From an uncultured Clostridia bacterium (GTDB lineage Bacteria; Bacillota; Clostridia; Oscillospirales; Acutalibacteraceae), in contig CALWMQ010000135.1 in the NCBI GenBank assembly GCA_944382025.1, positions 1 to 5,833 on the forward strand: a stretch of 5,833 bases of DNA. The letters are read 5' to 3'. The notes beneath the pieces were generated by a model, which was not told where the DNA came from, ran no database searches, and worked only from the letters and a program-made list of their open reading frames with translations. A program made the position numbers and the translations under genes. Below, piece after piece: positions 1-5,490 of this stretch. Position 1 is the first letter of the stretch, and every line of letters begins with the position of its first letter.

Positions 1-186
1 CTGTACATTCTCAGCTCCCATCATCTATCTTCACAAGTCGGCAAAGACGGAATCTGCCGCTTCGCAAAGAATCTCTGCCTCCCTACAGCGGCCCTGTCTC
101 CTTGACGGAAACAGCGCCATCGGCGGCTCGGAGACACCCCGTCACAACCCGCGGAGAAATACCGGGGTTCGCAGTTCTATGCCTTG
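1..186. other. Non-coding, hairpin-rich tail downstream of the ABC operon
   Basis: I see no convincing gene here. The stretch follows the permease stop codon and contains several inverted repeats: AAG(t)CGGCA with TGCCGCTT (35-62), CGCC with GGCG (115-125) nested between GACGG (104-108) and CCGTC (139-143), and AACCC(g)CGG with CCGGGGTT (146-169). The last lies closest to the operon end and could be a terminator or 3'-end protecting hairpin, but no T-run follows it on the minus strand. At the extreme left edge, the minus strand reads GGGAG, six bases, then ATG (8-6). This could be the start of another gene outside the window, but only eight bases are visible. A short open plus-strand frame (1-105) resembles no protein I know. 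Confidence 0.5.
146..169 (-). terminator. Possible 3' hairpin of the ABC operon (weak)
   Basis: An 8-bp stem with one bulged base (AACCC-g-CGG paired with CCGGGGTT, 7-base loop) begins 18 bases beyond the permease stop codon. Its position suits a transcript-end hairpin. The missing U-tract argues against a standard intrinsic terminator, so this is a weak call. Confidence 0.25.
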
Positions 187-987
187 TCAAATGGCAAGGT
201 CTTTTTGCGTAAAGGCAAATATGCCCCCGGAAAACAGCATCAGCCCTCCAACAAACAATACCGCTGTTCCCACCAGGGCATTGGCGTCTCCTGCCGCCAG
301 CCCATTGGGGTCAAACAGCGTGAAAACCGAAAAATATTTGGCGGCTTCCGCTTTTTCCCCTGTGTTGGCCAGCATCTGCAATACATACATCACCCCTGGG
401 ATACCCGCTCCAAAGCCAATGCTGTATTTGGTATCGGAAAACAGGCAGGAGGCCAGAAAACAAATCCCGCCTATACAGAACTGCAGGCAAAACAGTCCTA
501 AATTCAATCGTAAAAGGTCAGACACCGCCAATTCTCCCGGAAACTGGCTCTGGCCCACACACAGCTCCAGTATGGTGGCATAACCCGTTAATAACACTAT
601 ACCGCTCAACAGCACCATCATCTGTGTGAACACAATGGTCAGGCGTTTCACAGGAGCCGCCATTAACACCGCCATCCCCCCTCGGTCCACATGCCTGGCA
701 ATCAGCGCGTTGCCTCTTAAGATGCAGTAAATCATCGGGAATACCAAAAGAATAAATCCATAAAGATAGGATACCATAAATCCCAATAAACTGGTTGCCC
801 CGGCGCTCATCCCAACCGCCGCCATGATCTCCGGCATCGCCTCCACAAACCCATCCAGCATGGCCATCATTTCCGGATCGTACATACTGATAATCACGGA
901 AATATATAACGTCATGACCCCCGCTAAAATCAGCAGCAATTTTACGCTGCCCTTCATTTCCCGGCGGTATAAGGCCCAGTTAATCAT
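187..987 (-). CDS. ABC-2 type exporter permease
   Basis: This 266-residue integral membrane protein is the likely translocation subunit of an exporter, partnered with the ATPase encoded just upstream. About six hydrophobic segments are visible, near residues 16-35, 66-90, 118-143, 158-182, 187-207 and 238-260. There is a large extracytoplasmic-looking loop between the first two, and a basic loop (HVDRGG...APVKR, about 99-115) between segments 2 and 3. That layout and the conserved DRG-x-MA-x-L-x-x-APVKR pattern are typical of ABC-2 permeases of clostridial drug or bacteriocin-type exporters. I chose the ATG at 987 because a strong Shine-Dalgarno site, GGAGGAG, lies six bases upstream (994-1000). 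The frame is open further upstream to 1140, but that part is the antiparallel-frame shadow of the ATPase. The start overlaps the ATPase stop by 8 bp (ATGATTAA), which implies translational coupling. The substrate is unknown. Confidence 0.9.
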   Translation of the reverse strand: MINWALYRREMKGSVKLLLILAGVMTLYISVIISMYDPEMMAMLDGFVEAMPEIMAAVGMSAGATSLLGFMVSYLYGFILLVFPMIYCILRGNALIARHVDRGGMAVLMAAPVKRLTIVFTQMMVLLSGIVLLTGYATILELCVGQSQFPGELAVSDLLRLNLGLFCLQFCIGGICFLASCLFSDTKYSIGFGAGIPGVMYVLQMLANTGEKAEAAKYFSVFTLFDPNGLAAGDANALVGTAVLFVGGLMLFSGGIFAFTQKDLAI

Positions 988-1798
988 GTTTTTCTCCTCC
1001 GTAGTAATCCAGAAAAATCTCCTCCAGGCTTTCTTTCGCGCAAACCGTGACTTCTCTCCCCTGACGCACCCCGTCAAAGTCCCGGGCAAACGCTTCCGCG
1101 GTTTCCTCATCGGCAAACCCGGCGGTGTAGGTTCGCACATGCCGCTGACGCAGCGCCTCCACCCCGTCTACCGCCGCCAGCTTCCCTCCTCGGATGATCC
1201 CGATACGGTCACAGGTCCGTTCCACTTCCTCAAACATATGGCTTGACATTAAAATGGTTTTCCCTCGCCCTTTTTCCTGCCTGATAAAGTCCACAAACCG
1301 GTTCTGCATCAAAGGATCCAGCCCGCTGGTCGGCTCGTCAAGAATCAGAATCTCCGGGTCATGCATAAAAGCCGCCACTATCCCCAGCTTCTGTTTCATT
1401 CCCTTACTCATTTTTTTGATCTTCCCTTTGGGGTCCAGTTCAAAATACTCCATCAGCTCCTTGGCACGGCCCGCTGTTTTCTCACCCCGGTACCGGGCAA
1501 GAAAACGGAGAAATTCCGTCCCGGTTGTGTCCTCAAAAAAGCACATCTCTCCCGGTATGTAACCCAGACTTTTTTGAATCTGGTGCCGGGCCGCCCAGCA
1601 ATCCAGCCCATTTATAGCGCATTTCCCGGATTGCGGCTTGATGAATCCCATCAGATGGCGGATGGTGGTTGTTTTCCCCGCGCCGTTGGGCCCAAGAAAA
1701 CCAAACACTTCCCCTTTCCCCACCTGAAACGAAACGTTAAACACACCTTTCCCGTCCCCGTAATCACGGGTCAGGTTTTCAATCCGGATGACGTTCAT
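980..1798 (-). CDS. ABC exporter ATP-binding protein
   Basis: This 272-residue cytoplasmic ATPase should energise the permease that follows. All nucleotide-binding motifs are visible: Walker A GPNGAGKTT (36-44), a Q-loop-region motif GYIPGE (79-84) in which glutamate replaces the usual glutamine, as is common in the BcrA/CcmA-like exporter branch, a signature motif MSKGMKQK (130-137), Walker B with ILDEPTSGLD (152-161, D154 and E155) and the switch histidine H187 in SSH. Residues from about 220 form a C-terminal domain typical of this branch. Length is normal for the family. The ATG at 1798 has GGGAGG nine bases upstream (1808-1813). It is the first gene of a two-gene operon driven by the promoter at 1936-1964, with a leader of roughly 130 bases. 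Relatives export antimicrobial peptides, drugs or lipids. No regulator gene lies nearby to suggest which. Confidence 0.95.
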   Translation of the reverse strand: MNVIRIENLTRDYGDGKGVFNVSFQVGKGEVFGFLGPNGAGKTTTIRHLMGFIKPQSGKCAINGLDCWAARHQIQKSLGYIPGEMCFFEDTTGTEFLRFLARYRGEKTAGRAKELMEYFELDPKGKIKKMSKGMKQKLGIVAAFMHDPEILILDEPTSGLDPLMQNRFVDFIRQEKGRGKTILMSSHMFEEVERTCDRIGIIRGGKLAAVDGVEALRQRHVRTYTAGFADEETAEAFARDFDGVRQGREVTVCAKESLEEIFLDYYGGEKHD

Positions 1799-1912
1799 GG
1801 CGTTTTTCCTCCCTCATCTGTCCTATCCGGGTACAGGGAAAATATCCAGCCATACAGTCCTGGCCAATACCGAACCCCGGCGCTTTGGATCCCGCCCGGT
1901 TACCTGTATAAT

Positions 1913-1936
1913 GATCCATCCATAGATTTATCCATA
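1913..1936 (-). repeat. 12-bp tandem direct repeat at the ABC promoter start point
   Basis: Reading the minus strand, TATGGATAAATC is followed immediately by TATGGATGGATC, ten of twelve positions identical. The first copy starts at the last base of the -10 box, so the pair covers the expected transcription start and the first transcribed bases. That location suits a repressor site, but two imperfect copies could also be chance. Confidence 0.5.
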
Positions 1937-1964
1937 TTATAGTGCGGCTGCGCCATGCCGTCAA
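1936..1964 (-). promoter_or_regulatory. Sigma-A promoter of the ABC exporter operon
   Basis: On the minus strand, TTGACG (1964-1959) and a perfect TATAAT (1941-1936) are separated by exactly 17 bp. This is eleven of twelve consensus bases at ideal spacing. Transcription should start near 1929 and give a leader of about 130 bases before the ATPase start codon. So strong a core promoter upstream of an exporter suggests either constitutive expression or control by a repressor. Confidence 0.85.
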
Positions 1965-2095
1965 TCATATCTCCGCCCCCGGGACGGCAGGGTTCCCCGG
2001 CACATCAAGCCGGAATCCTCCCTCGGTATTCCTGATCCCTGCCCTGTCCGCTACACCCCGTCCGGTTTGCGTTCCCCATGTCCCCCTCCATGCGA

Positions 2096-2140
2096 AAAGC
2101 CACCCGTACCGCGGATCCCTTCCGCAGAACAGGTGGCTTT
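2096..2140 (-). terminator. Hairpin terminator of the CapA-like gene
   Basis: A perfect 9-bp outer stem, AAAGCCACC (2096-2104) with GGTGGCTTT (2132-2140), encloses a symmetric 6x6 internal loop and a 5-bp inner stem, GCGGA (2111-2115) with TCCGC (2121-2125), closed by a 5-base loop. On the minus strand it lies 43 bases past the CapA-like stop codon and the outer stem ends in TTTT, which fits rho-independent termination. The plus-strand side also ends T-rich (CTTTCTTTC), so it may work in both directions. The large internal loop is unusual for a terminator. Confidence 0.7.
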
Positions 2141-2182
2141 CTTTCATCTATCCGGTTTTCTCGTTCACCTTCGCCCAAAGGC

Positions 2183-3601
2183 TTATTTCTTCATCTCGTC
2201 CAGCTTGGCCTGAATGGCCTGGTTACAGGCGTTTATCCCCTCGGAAACCAGCGCCATCGTCCGGTCATATGACCGTTGGGCGAACACCAGGTCTTTTTCC
2301 TCGATCCCAAAAGCCGATCCCCAGTCTTCCACCGATTTATCCAGAGGAATAATCGTGTACTCATAGGAACTGCCTAATGCCGGATTGCGGTAGCACCAGG
2401 TGGGCAGTACCTCCACCCCTGTCAGCAGCACAGTTCCATCGTCGTATTTGGTAAAGGTTGTCTGAAACAACAATCCGTCTTCCGTATGCCCGTTATCATT
2501 ACAGTCGGAAATGTGTTCATTCCATTGCTCGTCCTTATACCGGTTCGTTACATCCCGGATAGGACAGTTGACATGATCCTGGTAATTGCCGCCGTGGGAC
2601 CGGCTCCCTCCATACATGGACTCAATCACCTGATTGGACAGAATGTTGCCCATGGAATACAGGCATACCGTCTGGTTCCCGTTCTCCGCTGTGATCAGTT
2701 CCACTGGCTGGATTTTATGCGGATGGCCCCCAATGATGACATCCACTCCCAACTCGCACATCTTGTTGGCAATGGCTTCCTGAGAGCTGTTTGGCTCAAC
2801 AAAATACTCGTTGCCCCAATGGATATACAGGATAATCGCTTCCGCTCCATCCGCTTTCATATCCCGGATCTGGCCTTCCATATCCGTGTAAAAGGAATCC
2901 AGAGCCTTGACACTGAAGGTATTGAGCACCGATCCCGCGTTGGTTTCGGTCCCATAGGTGTAATTGACAACCCCCAGCTTGATCCCGTTGACATCCTTGA
3001 TCAGATACCGCTTGTCAGAGGTGCTGCCCCGCAGGCCTACCGCGTCCATGTTGGCATTGGCCAGGGCTTCCAGAGTAGTCTTATATCCCGCCTTCCCACC
3101 GTTGCCGATGTGGTTATTGGCTAGCAGCCCCAGGTCATACCCGGCGCCCGCCACCGCGTCAATCAGGGTGGAGGGAACCCGGAATATCATCTCCGCCGTG
3201 TCAAACCCACTGTCGGTAATCGCCAATTCCACATTGATCGCCGCATAGTCCATGCCGGAGGCGTATGGCTTGATAAACTGGAACATAGAGGTAAAATCAT
3301 ACGACCCGTCGTCCTGCTTGGCGGACCGCAGCACCGGCTTATGGATCAGGATATCCCCCGAGCTTCCAATAGTAGCGGTGGCTACCGGCTGCGGCCCCGG
3401 CGGATCTGTCGGCTGGGTCGTAATTTCTGGGGCGGCGGAGGACGAGTCTTCCTCGCCGGATACGGACGGCCGGCTGAGCAGCCCTTTCAGCGTTCCAGCA
3501 ACCGCTACCACGATCACAACAACCCAGATACACAGAACTGTTGCCAGAACACCTACCAGTATTTTCCGCCTTCTGCGTTTTTTCCGTGAATATCGCGCCA
3601 T
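2183..3601 (-). CDS. Membrane-anchored CapA-family (PGA_cap) protein
   Basis: This 472-residue protein belongs to the CapA/PgsA family, whose domain has a metallophosphatase-like fold and is linked to poly-gamma-glutamate synthesis or anchoring. A very basic N-terminus (KKRRRRK, 7-13) precedes one membrane segment (about 14-36), then a Ser/Glu/Pro/Thr-rich linker (about 43-80), so the domain should sit outside the membrane. Family motifs follow: GDILIH (82-87), NVE (123-125), ANNHIGNGG (161-169), YIHWGNEY (259-266), GGHPHKIQPVE (291-301) and YSMGNILSNQ (315-324). The D/H/N residues in these are the expected metal-site candidates. The C-terminal part (about 325-472) is the longer form seen in clostridial homologues. 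The ATG at 3601 has AAGGA six bases upstream. It appears monocistronic, with its own promoter and terminator. No capB or capC partners are in the window, so polymer synthesis itself is unproven; it may act on another envelope process. Confidence 0.88.
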   Translation of the reverse strand: MARYSRKKRRRRKILVGVLATVLCIWVVVIVVAVAGTLKGLLSRPSVSGEEDSSSAAPEITTQPTDPPGPQPVATATIGSSGDILIHKPVLRSAKQDDGSYDFTSMFQFIKPYASGMDYAAINVELAITDSGFDTAEMIFRVPSTLIDAVAGAGYDLGLLANNHIGNGGKAGYKTTLEALANANMDAVGLRGSTSDKRYLIKDVNGIKLGVVNYTYGTETNAGSVLNTFSVKALDSFYTDMEGQIRDMKADGAEAIILYIHWGNEYFVEPNSSQEAIANKMCELGVDVIIGGHPHKIQPVELITAENGNQTVCLYSMGNILSNQVIESMYGGSRSHGGNYQDHVNCPIRDVTNRYKDEQWNEHISDCNDNGHTEDGLLFQTTFTKYDDGTVLLTGVEVLPTWCYRNPALGSSYEYTIIPLDKSVEDWGSAFGIEEKDLVFAQRSYDRTMALVSEGINACNQAIQAKLDEMKK

Positions 3602-3702
3602 ATTTCATCCTTTCCCTACGCCGGGACGAACCATGCCTCCTCAGCGCAGATTCCCTTGCCCATAGGCGGGCTTTCTTATACTTAAAGATACGGTTATCCC
3701 AT

Positions 3703-3731
3703 ATTTTACACAAAAGCCGGAAATCTGTCAA
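3703..3731 (-). promoter_or_regulatory. Sigma-A promoter of the CapA-like gene
   Basis: On the minus strand, a perfect TTGACA (3731-3726) and TAAAAT (3708-3703) lie 17 bp apart, eleven of twelve consensus bases. The start point should be near 3696, giving a leader of about 95 bases. The inverted repeat at 3755-3788 lies directly upstream of the -35 box. Confidence 0.85.
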
Positions 3732-3754
3732 ACACCTGTTTTCTGTTTCAGTAT

Positions 3755-3788
3755 AGGCCTGTTCCGCCGGTTTCATTCAAACAGGCCT
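3755..3788. repeat. Perfect 9-bp inverted repeat upstream of the CapA-like promoter
   Basis: AGGCCTGTT (3755-3763) and AACAGGCCT (3780-3788) are exact reverse complements separated by 16 bases. The arm contains the self-complementary AGGCCT. It is centred about 75 bases upstream of the predicted start point. It could be a protein-binding site or the last hairpin of the upstream transcript. No T-run follows on either strand. Confidence 0.6.
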
Positions 3789-3804
3789 GCTGTTCCCAGG
3801 GCAG

Positions 3805-3838
3805 CCGCCGGATAGCCTGGGCCAAGCCCTTCCGGCGG
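3805..3838. repeat. GC-rich hairpin in the 3' region of the glycosyltransferase
   Basis: CCGCCGGA (3805-3812) pairs perfectly with TCCGGCGG (3831-3838). Inside, GGGC (3819-3822) pairs with GCCC (3826-3829) around a 3-base loop. A competing pairing is possible between CCCAGG (3795-3800) and CCTGGG (3816-3821). No U-tract follows on the minus strand. Confidence 0.6.
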
Positions 3839-3840
3839 TC

Positions 3841-3856
3841 AGCGGTGTTCCCCGCT
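3841..3856. repeat. Short hairpin AGCGG/CCGCT
   Basis: AGCGG (3841-3845) and CCGCT (3852-3856) are separated by six bases. On its own it is unremarkable; it matters as one of four adjacent hairpins. Confidence 0.45.
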
Positions 3857-3860
3857 CCCC

Positions 3861-3890
3861 TGGCAGCGCCCCTTCTCCCAGGCGCCGCCA
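3861..3890. repeat. Hairpin just after the glycosyltransferase stop codon
   Basis: TGGC-a-GCGCC (3861-3870) pairs with GGCGC-c-GCCA (3881-3890): nine base pairs with one mismatch around a 10-base loop. It begins 24 bases after the glycosyltransferase stop codon, where a terminator would be expected, but the sequence after it on the minus strand is G-rich rather than T-rich. It may act as a 3' stabilising structure or a weak terminator. Confidence 0.5.
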
Positions 3891-3914
3891 CCCCCATACT
3901 CGCCGTGTCTCCGC

Positions 3915-4883
3915 TTATTTGTCCTCCGGTTTTTCCGCCGGAGTGTTCAGCAGTTCCTCTACTCGGAACCTCGGCCGCGCCTTCACTTCACTGTATATTT
4001 TCCCTATATATCCCCCTACCACTCCGATGCAGAGCAGCTGGATGCCTCCCAGCAGCCAAATGGAACACACGATAGCTGTCCAGCCCGGAACCGTAAACCC
4101 GAAAAAATAAGAAATCAGCGCATATAACAGCCCTAAAATGCTGAAAGCGGAAATGAGAATCCCCAGGTTGGAAATCAGCTTTAAAGGCTTGACACTGAAC
4201 GAGGTAATCCCGTCCAGGGCAAAGGACACCATCTTTTTCAGCGGGTATTTGGACTCCCCGGCAAACCGTTCACGCCGGTCATAATATACATAGTCACTGC
4301 GGTATCCGATCAAGGGAACAATCCCCCGGAGAAACAGGTTGACTTCCCGGTATTCGCTCAGCGCTTCCAGTGCCCGCCGGCTCATCAGGCGGTAATCGGC
4401 ATGGTCATACACTACATCTACCCCCAGGGCCTTCATCACTTTATAAAACCCCCGGGCAGTACACCGCTTAAACACACTGTCCGTATCCCGCCTGTTGCGC
4501 ACCCCGTATACCACATCGCAGCCTTCATGGAACTTCTCCACAAACTCATCCAGCACCTCGATGTCATCCTGCAGATCCGCGTCCAGGCTGATGGCGCAGT
4601 CGCACGCCGTCCTGGCGGCCATCAGGCCCGCCAGCAGGGCATGCTGATGCCCCCGGTTGTGCGCCAGTTTCAGGCCGCTGCACAGCCGATTTTCCCGGCA
4701 GTACCCCGCGATCAGGTCCCACGTATGATCCCGGCTGCCGTCATCTACCAGCAAAAAACGGCTCTGTTCATCCGCCAGCCCCTGATCGATCAGCGACTGC
4801 AGCTTCCGAGTGAGCTCCCGCACCGTGACCGGGAGAACCTCTTCTTCATTATAACAGGGTATCACCAAATATACGGTTGACAT
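3915..4883 (-). CDS. GT2-family membrane glycosyltransferase (undecaprenyl-phosphate sugar transferase type)
   Basis: This 322-residue protein resembles the DPM1/GtrB/CsbB group, which moves a sugar from a nucleotide donor to a polyprenyl phosphate on the inner membrane face for later use in envelope glycosylation. Visible motifs are IPCYNEEE (8-15), VDDGS (46-50), NRGHQ (76-80), the metal-binding DADLQDD (101-107), ADYRLMSRRA (162-171) and RFAGESKYP (206-214). Two membrane segments follow (about 237-261 and 267-292), then the characteristic GGYIGKIYSEVKARP tail. The ATG at 4883 is preferred over the in-frame ATG at 4889 because the G6 Shine-Dalgarno tract is six bases from the former and abuts the latter. 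No clear sigma-A promoter is visible in the short gap after the tadA terminator; TTCATC with TATAGC at 18 bp is a poor candidate. No GtrA-type flippase gene is in view, so sugar and acceptor glycan are unknown. Confidence 0.92.
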   Translation of the reverse strand: MSTVYLVIPCYNEEEVLPVTVRELTRKLQSLIDQGLADEQSRFLLVDDGSRDHTWDLIAGYCRENRLCSGLKLAHNRGHQHALLAGLMAARTACDCAISLDADLQDDIEVLDEFVEKFHEGCDVVYGVRNRRDTDSVFKRCTARGFYKVMKALGVDVVYDHADYRLMSRRALEALSEYREVNLFLRGIVPLIGYRSDYVYYDRRERFAGESKYPLKKMVSFALDGITSFSVKPLKLISNLGILISAFSILGLLYALISYFFGFTVPGWTAIVCSIWLLGGIQLLCIGVVGGYIGKIYSEVKARPRFRVEELLNTPAEKPEDK

Positions 4884-4889
4884 ATACAT

Positions 4890-4895
4890 CCCCCC
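4890..4895 (-). promoter_or_regulatory. G6 ribosome binding site deciding the glycosyltransferase start
   Basis: On the minus strand, GGGGGG touches an in-frame ATG (4889) and lies six bases before a second one (4883). The spacing favours translation from 4883, which removes two residues from the longer reading. Confidence 0.65.
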
Positions 4896-4933
4896 GGCTT
4901 TTGATTTCCCAAGCTATACGATAGAATAAGAAA

Positions 4934-4974
4934 CCGGATGAACCTGCCGCGCTTCAGAGGCAAACATCATCCGG
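4934..4974 (-). terminator. Rho-independent terminator of tadA
   Basis: CCGGATGA and TCATCCGG (4934-4941 and 4967-4974) form a perfect 8-bp stem. An inner 4-bp stem, TGCC (4945-4948) with GGCA (4959-4962), closes a 10-base loop. On the minus strand the hairpin is followed by TTTCTTATTCT, an imperfect U-rich tract. It starts 29 bases after the tadA stop codon and separates tadA from the glycosyltransferase gene. Confidence 0.75.
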
Positions 4975-5003
4975 CCATCTTCCCTATATACAGGACTGCC
5001 ATT

Positions 5004-5471
5004 TCACTTGTCTTTACCGGCCTTGCTTTCCCGCAATTGACGGAAAAACTGCCGCAGCATCTCTCCGCATTCGGTTTCCAGCACCCCGCCCTGTGCCAGC
5101 GGCTTATGATTATACGGCAGCTGGAACAGATCCACTACCGAACCGCAGGATCCCGCCTTGGGATCACTGGTACCATATACCACCCGGTCAATCCGGGCAT
5201 TGATAATCGCCCCCGCGCACATGGGGCAGGGCTCCAGGGTTACATACAGGGTGCTCCCGAACAGCCGCCAGCCGTTCAGCCGGGTACACGCCTCATGAAT
5301 CGCCTCAATTTCCGCGTGTGCCAGAGCGTTCCGCCCGGTTTCCCGCCGGTTCCGCCCCGTCCCTACAATCTGCCCCTCCCGCACCAGTACAGCGCCTACG
5401 GGGACTTCTCCTTCCGCCGCCGCCTCCGCCGCAAGGTCCAGCGCTATCCGCATATACTCTTCGTCGGTCAT
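5004..5471 (-). CDS. tadA: tRNA-specific adenosine deaminase TadA
   Basis: TadA converts adenosine 34 in the anticodon of tRNA-Arg(ACG) to inosine, which allows one tRNA to read several arginine codons; it is a cytoplasmic zinc enzyme acting as a dimer. The 155-residue length is standard. Visible motifs are EVPVGAVLV (22-30), the catalytic HAE (52-54: H52 zinc ligand, E54 proton shuttle), PCPMCAGA (81-88: C82 and C85 zinc ligands) and DPKAGSCGS (103-111), which is typical of TadA rather than of cytosine or guanine deaminases. The ATG at 5471 is the only good start; an in-frame stop lies just upstream. The best Shine-Dalgarno match (AAGGA, 5485-5489) is 13 bases away, longer than ideal. It follows the CPBP-type gene by 19 bp, so the two are probably co-transcribed. 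The SRP RNA and dnaX genes often found after tadA in Bacillota are not visible here. Confidence 0.95.
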   Translation of the reverse strand: MTDEEYMRIALDLAAEAAAEGEVPVGAVLVREGQIVGTGRNRRETGRNALAHAEIEAIHEACTRLNGWRLFGSTLYVTLEPCPMCAGAIINARIDRVVYGTSDPKAGSCGSVVDLFQLPYNHKPLAQGGVLETECGEMLRQFFRQLRESKAGKDK

Positions 5472-5490
5472 TTCCCGGCCCGCGTCCTTC

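Larger units (their letters stand above)
1799..2182. other. Intergenic region between the CapA-like gene and the ABC operon
   Basis: This 384-bp gap holds, in the direction of transcription, the hairpin terminator of the CapA-like gene (2140-2096), about 130 bp without assigned function, the ABC operon promoter (1964-1936), a 12-bp tandem repeat over the start point, and a leader of about 130 bases. The unassigned part is G-rich on the minus strand, with several GGG/GGGG runs between about 2037 and 2090. It also contains an imperfect hairpin with core CCGGC/GCCGG (1997-2013) just upstream of the promoter. Short open frames here (60-61 codons) lack a good ribosome binding site, overlap the promoter or terminator, and encode low-complexity Gly/Arg-rich products, so I do not treat them as genes. 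Confidence 0.7.
3602..3914. other. Intergenic region between the glycosyltransferase and the CapA-like gene
   Basis: This 313-bp gap contains four successive inverted repeats downstream of the glycosyltransferase stop (3890-3755), then the promoter of the CapA-like gene (3731-3703), then a leader of about 95 bases. The leader has a small hairpin, GCCC with GGGC (3658-3671). It also has a strong GAGGAGG Shine-Dalgarno-like sequence (3635-3641) that lies too far upstream to serve the CapA-like start codon. I found no RNA family that I can recognise. Confidence 0.7.

Noticed and set aside
988..1140. 51-residue N-terminal extension of the ABC permease
   Set aside because: It overlaps the ATPase C-terminal domain and is Arg/Lys/Pro-rich without family similarity, while the ATG at 987 has a perfect Shine-Dalgarno site six bases upstream.
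1779..1964. 61-codon minus-strand frame upstream of the ABC ATPase
   Set aside because: Its start is a TTG that coincides with the -35 box, it runs through the promoter and the ATPase start region, and it has no ribosome binding site or recognisable protein pattern.
1965..2147. 60-codon minus-strand frame after the CapA-like gene
   Set aside because: It begins at the terminator hairpin, has no Shine-Dalgarno site, and its Gly/Arg-rich product looks like translation of G-rich non-coding DNA.
2486..3124. 212-codon plus-strand frame
   Set aside because: It lies entirely antisense to the CapA-like domain, which carries all family motifs; it is a complement-strand shadow in GC-rich coding DNA.
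3616..3663. 15-residue reading frame in the CapA leader starting at 3663
   Set aside because: It has no Shine-Dalgarno sequence, and its ATG sits within the small leader hairpin.
3339..3776. 145-codon minus-strand frame overlapping the start of the CapA-like gene
   Set aside because: It crosses the promoter and overlaps the well-supported CapA-like frame in another register; the product has no membrane segment or family motif.
3755..3914. SRP RNA or another housekeeping structured RNA in the hairpin-rich gap
   Set aside because: I looked for the conserved SRP apical sequence (AGGTCCGGAAGGAAGCAGC-like) and for tmRNA and RNase P signatures and found none.
4890..4895. G6 tract as a phase-variation homopolymer before the glycosyltransferase
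   Set aside because: Six bases is too short for efficient slippage, and it is explained as the ribosome binding site.
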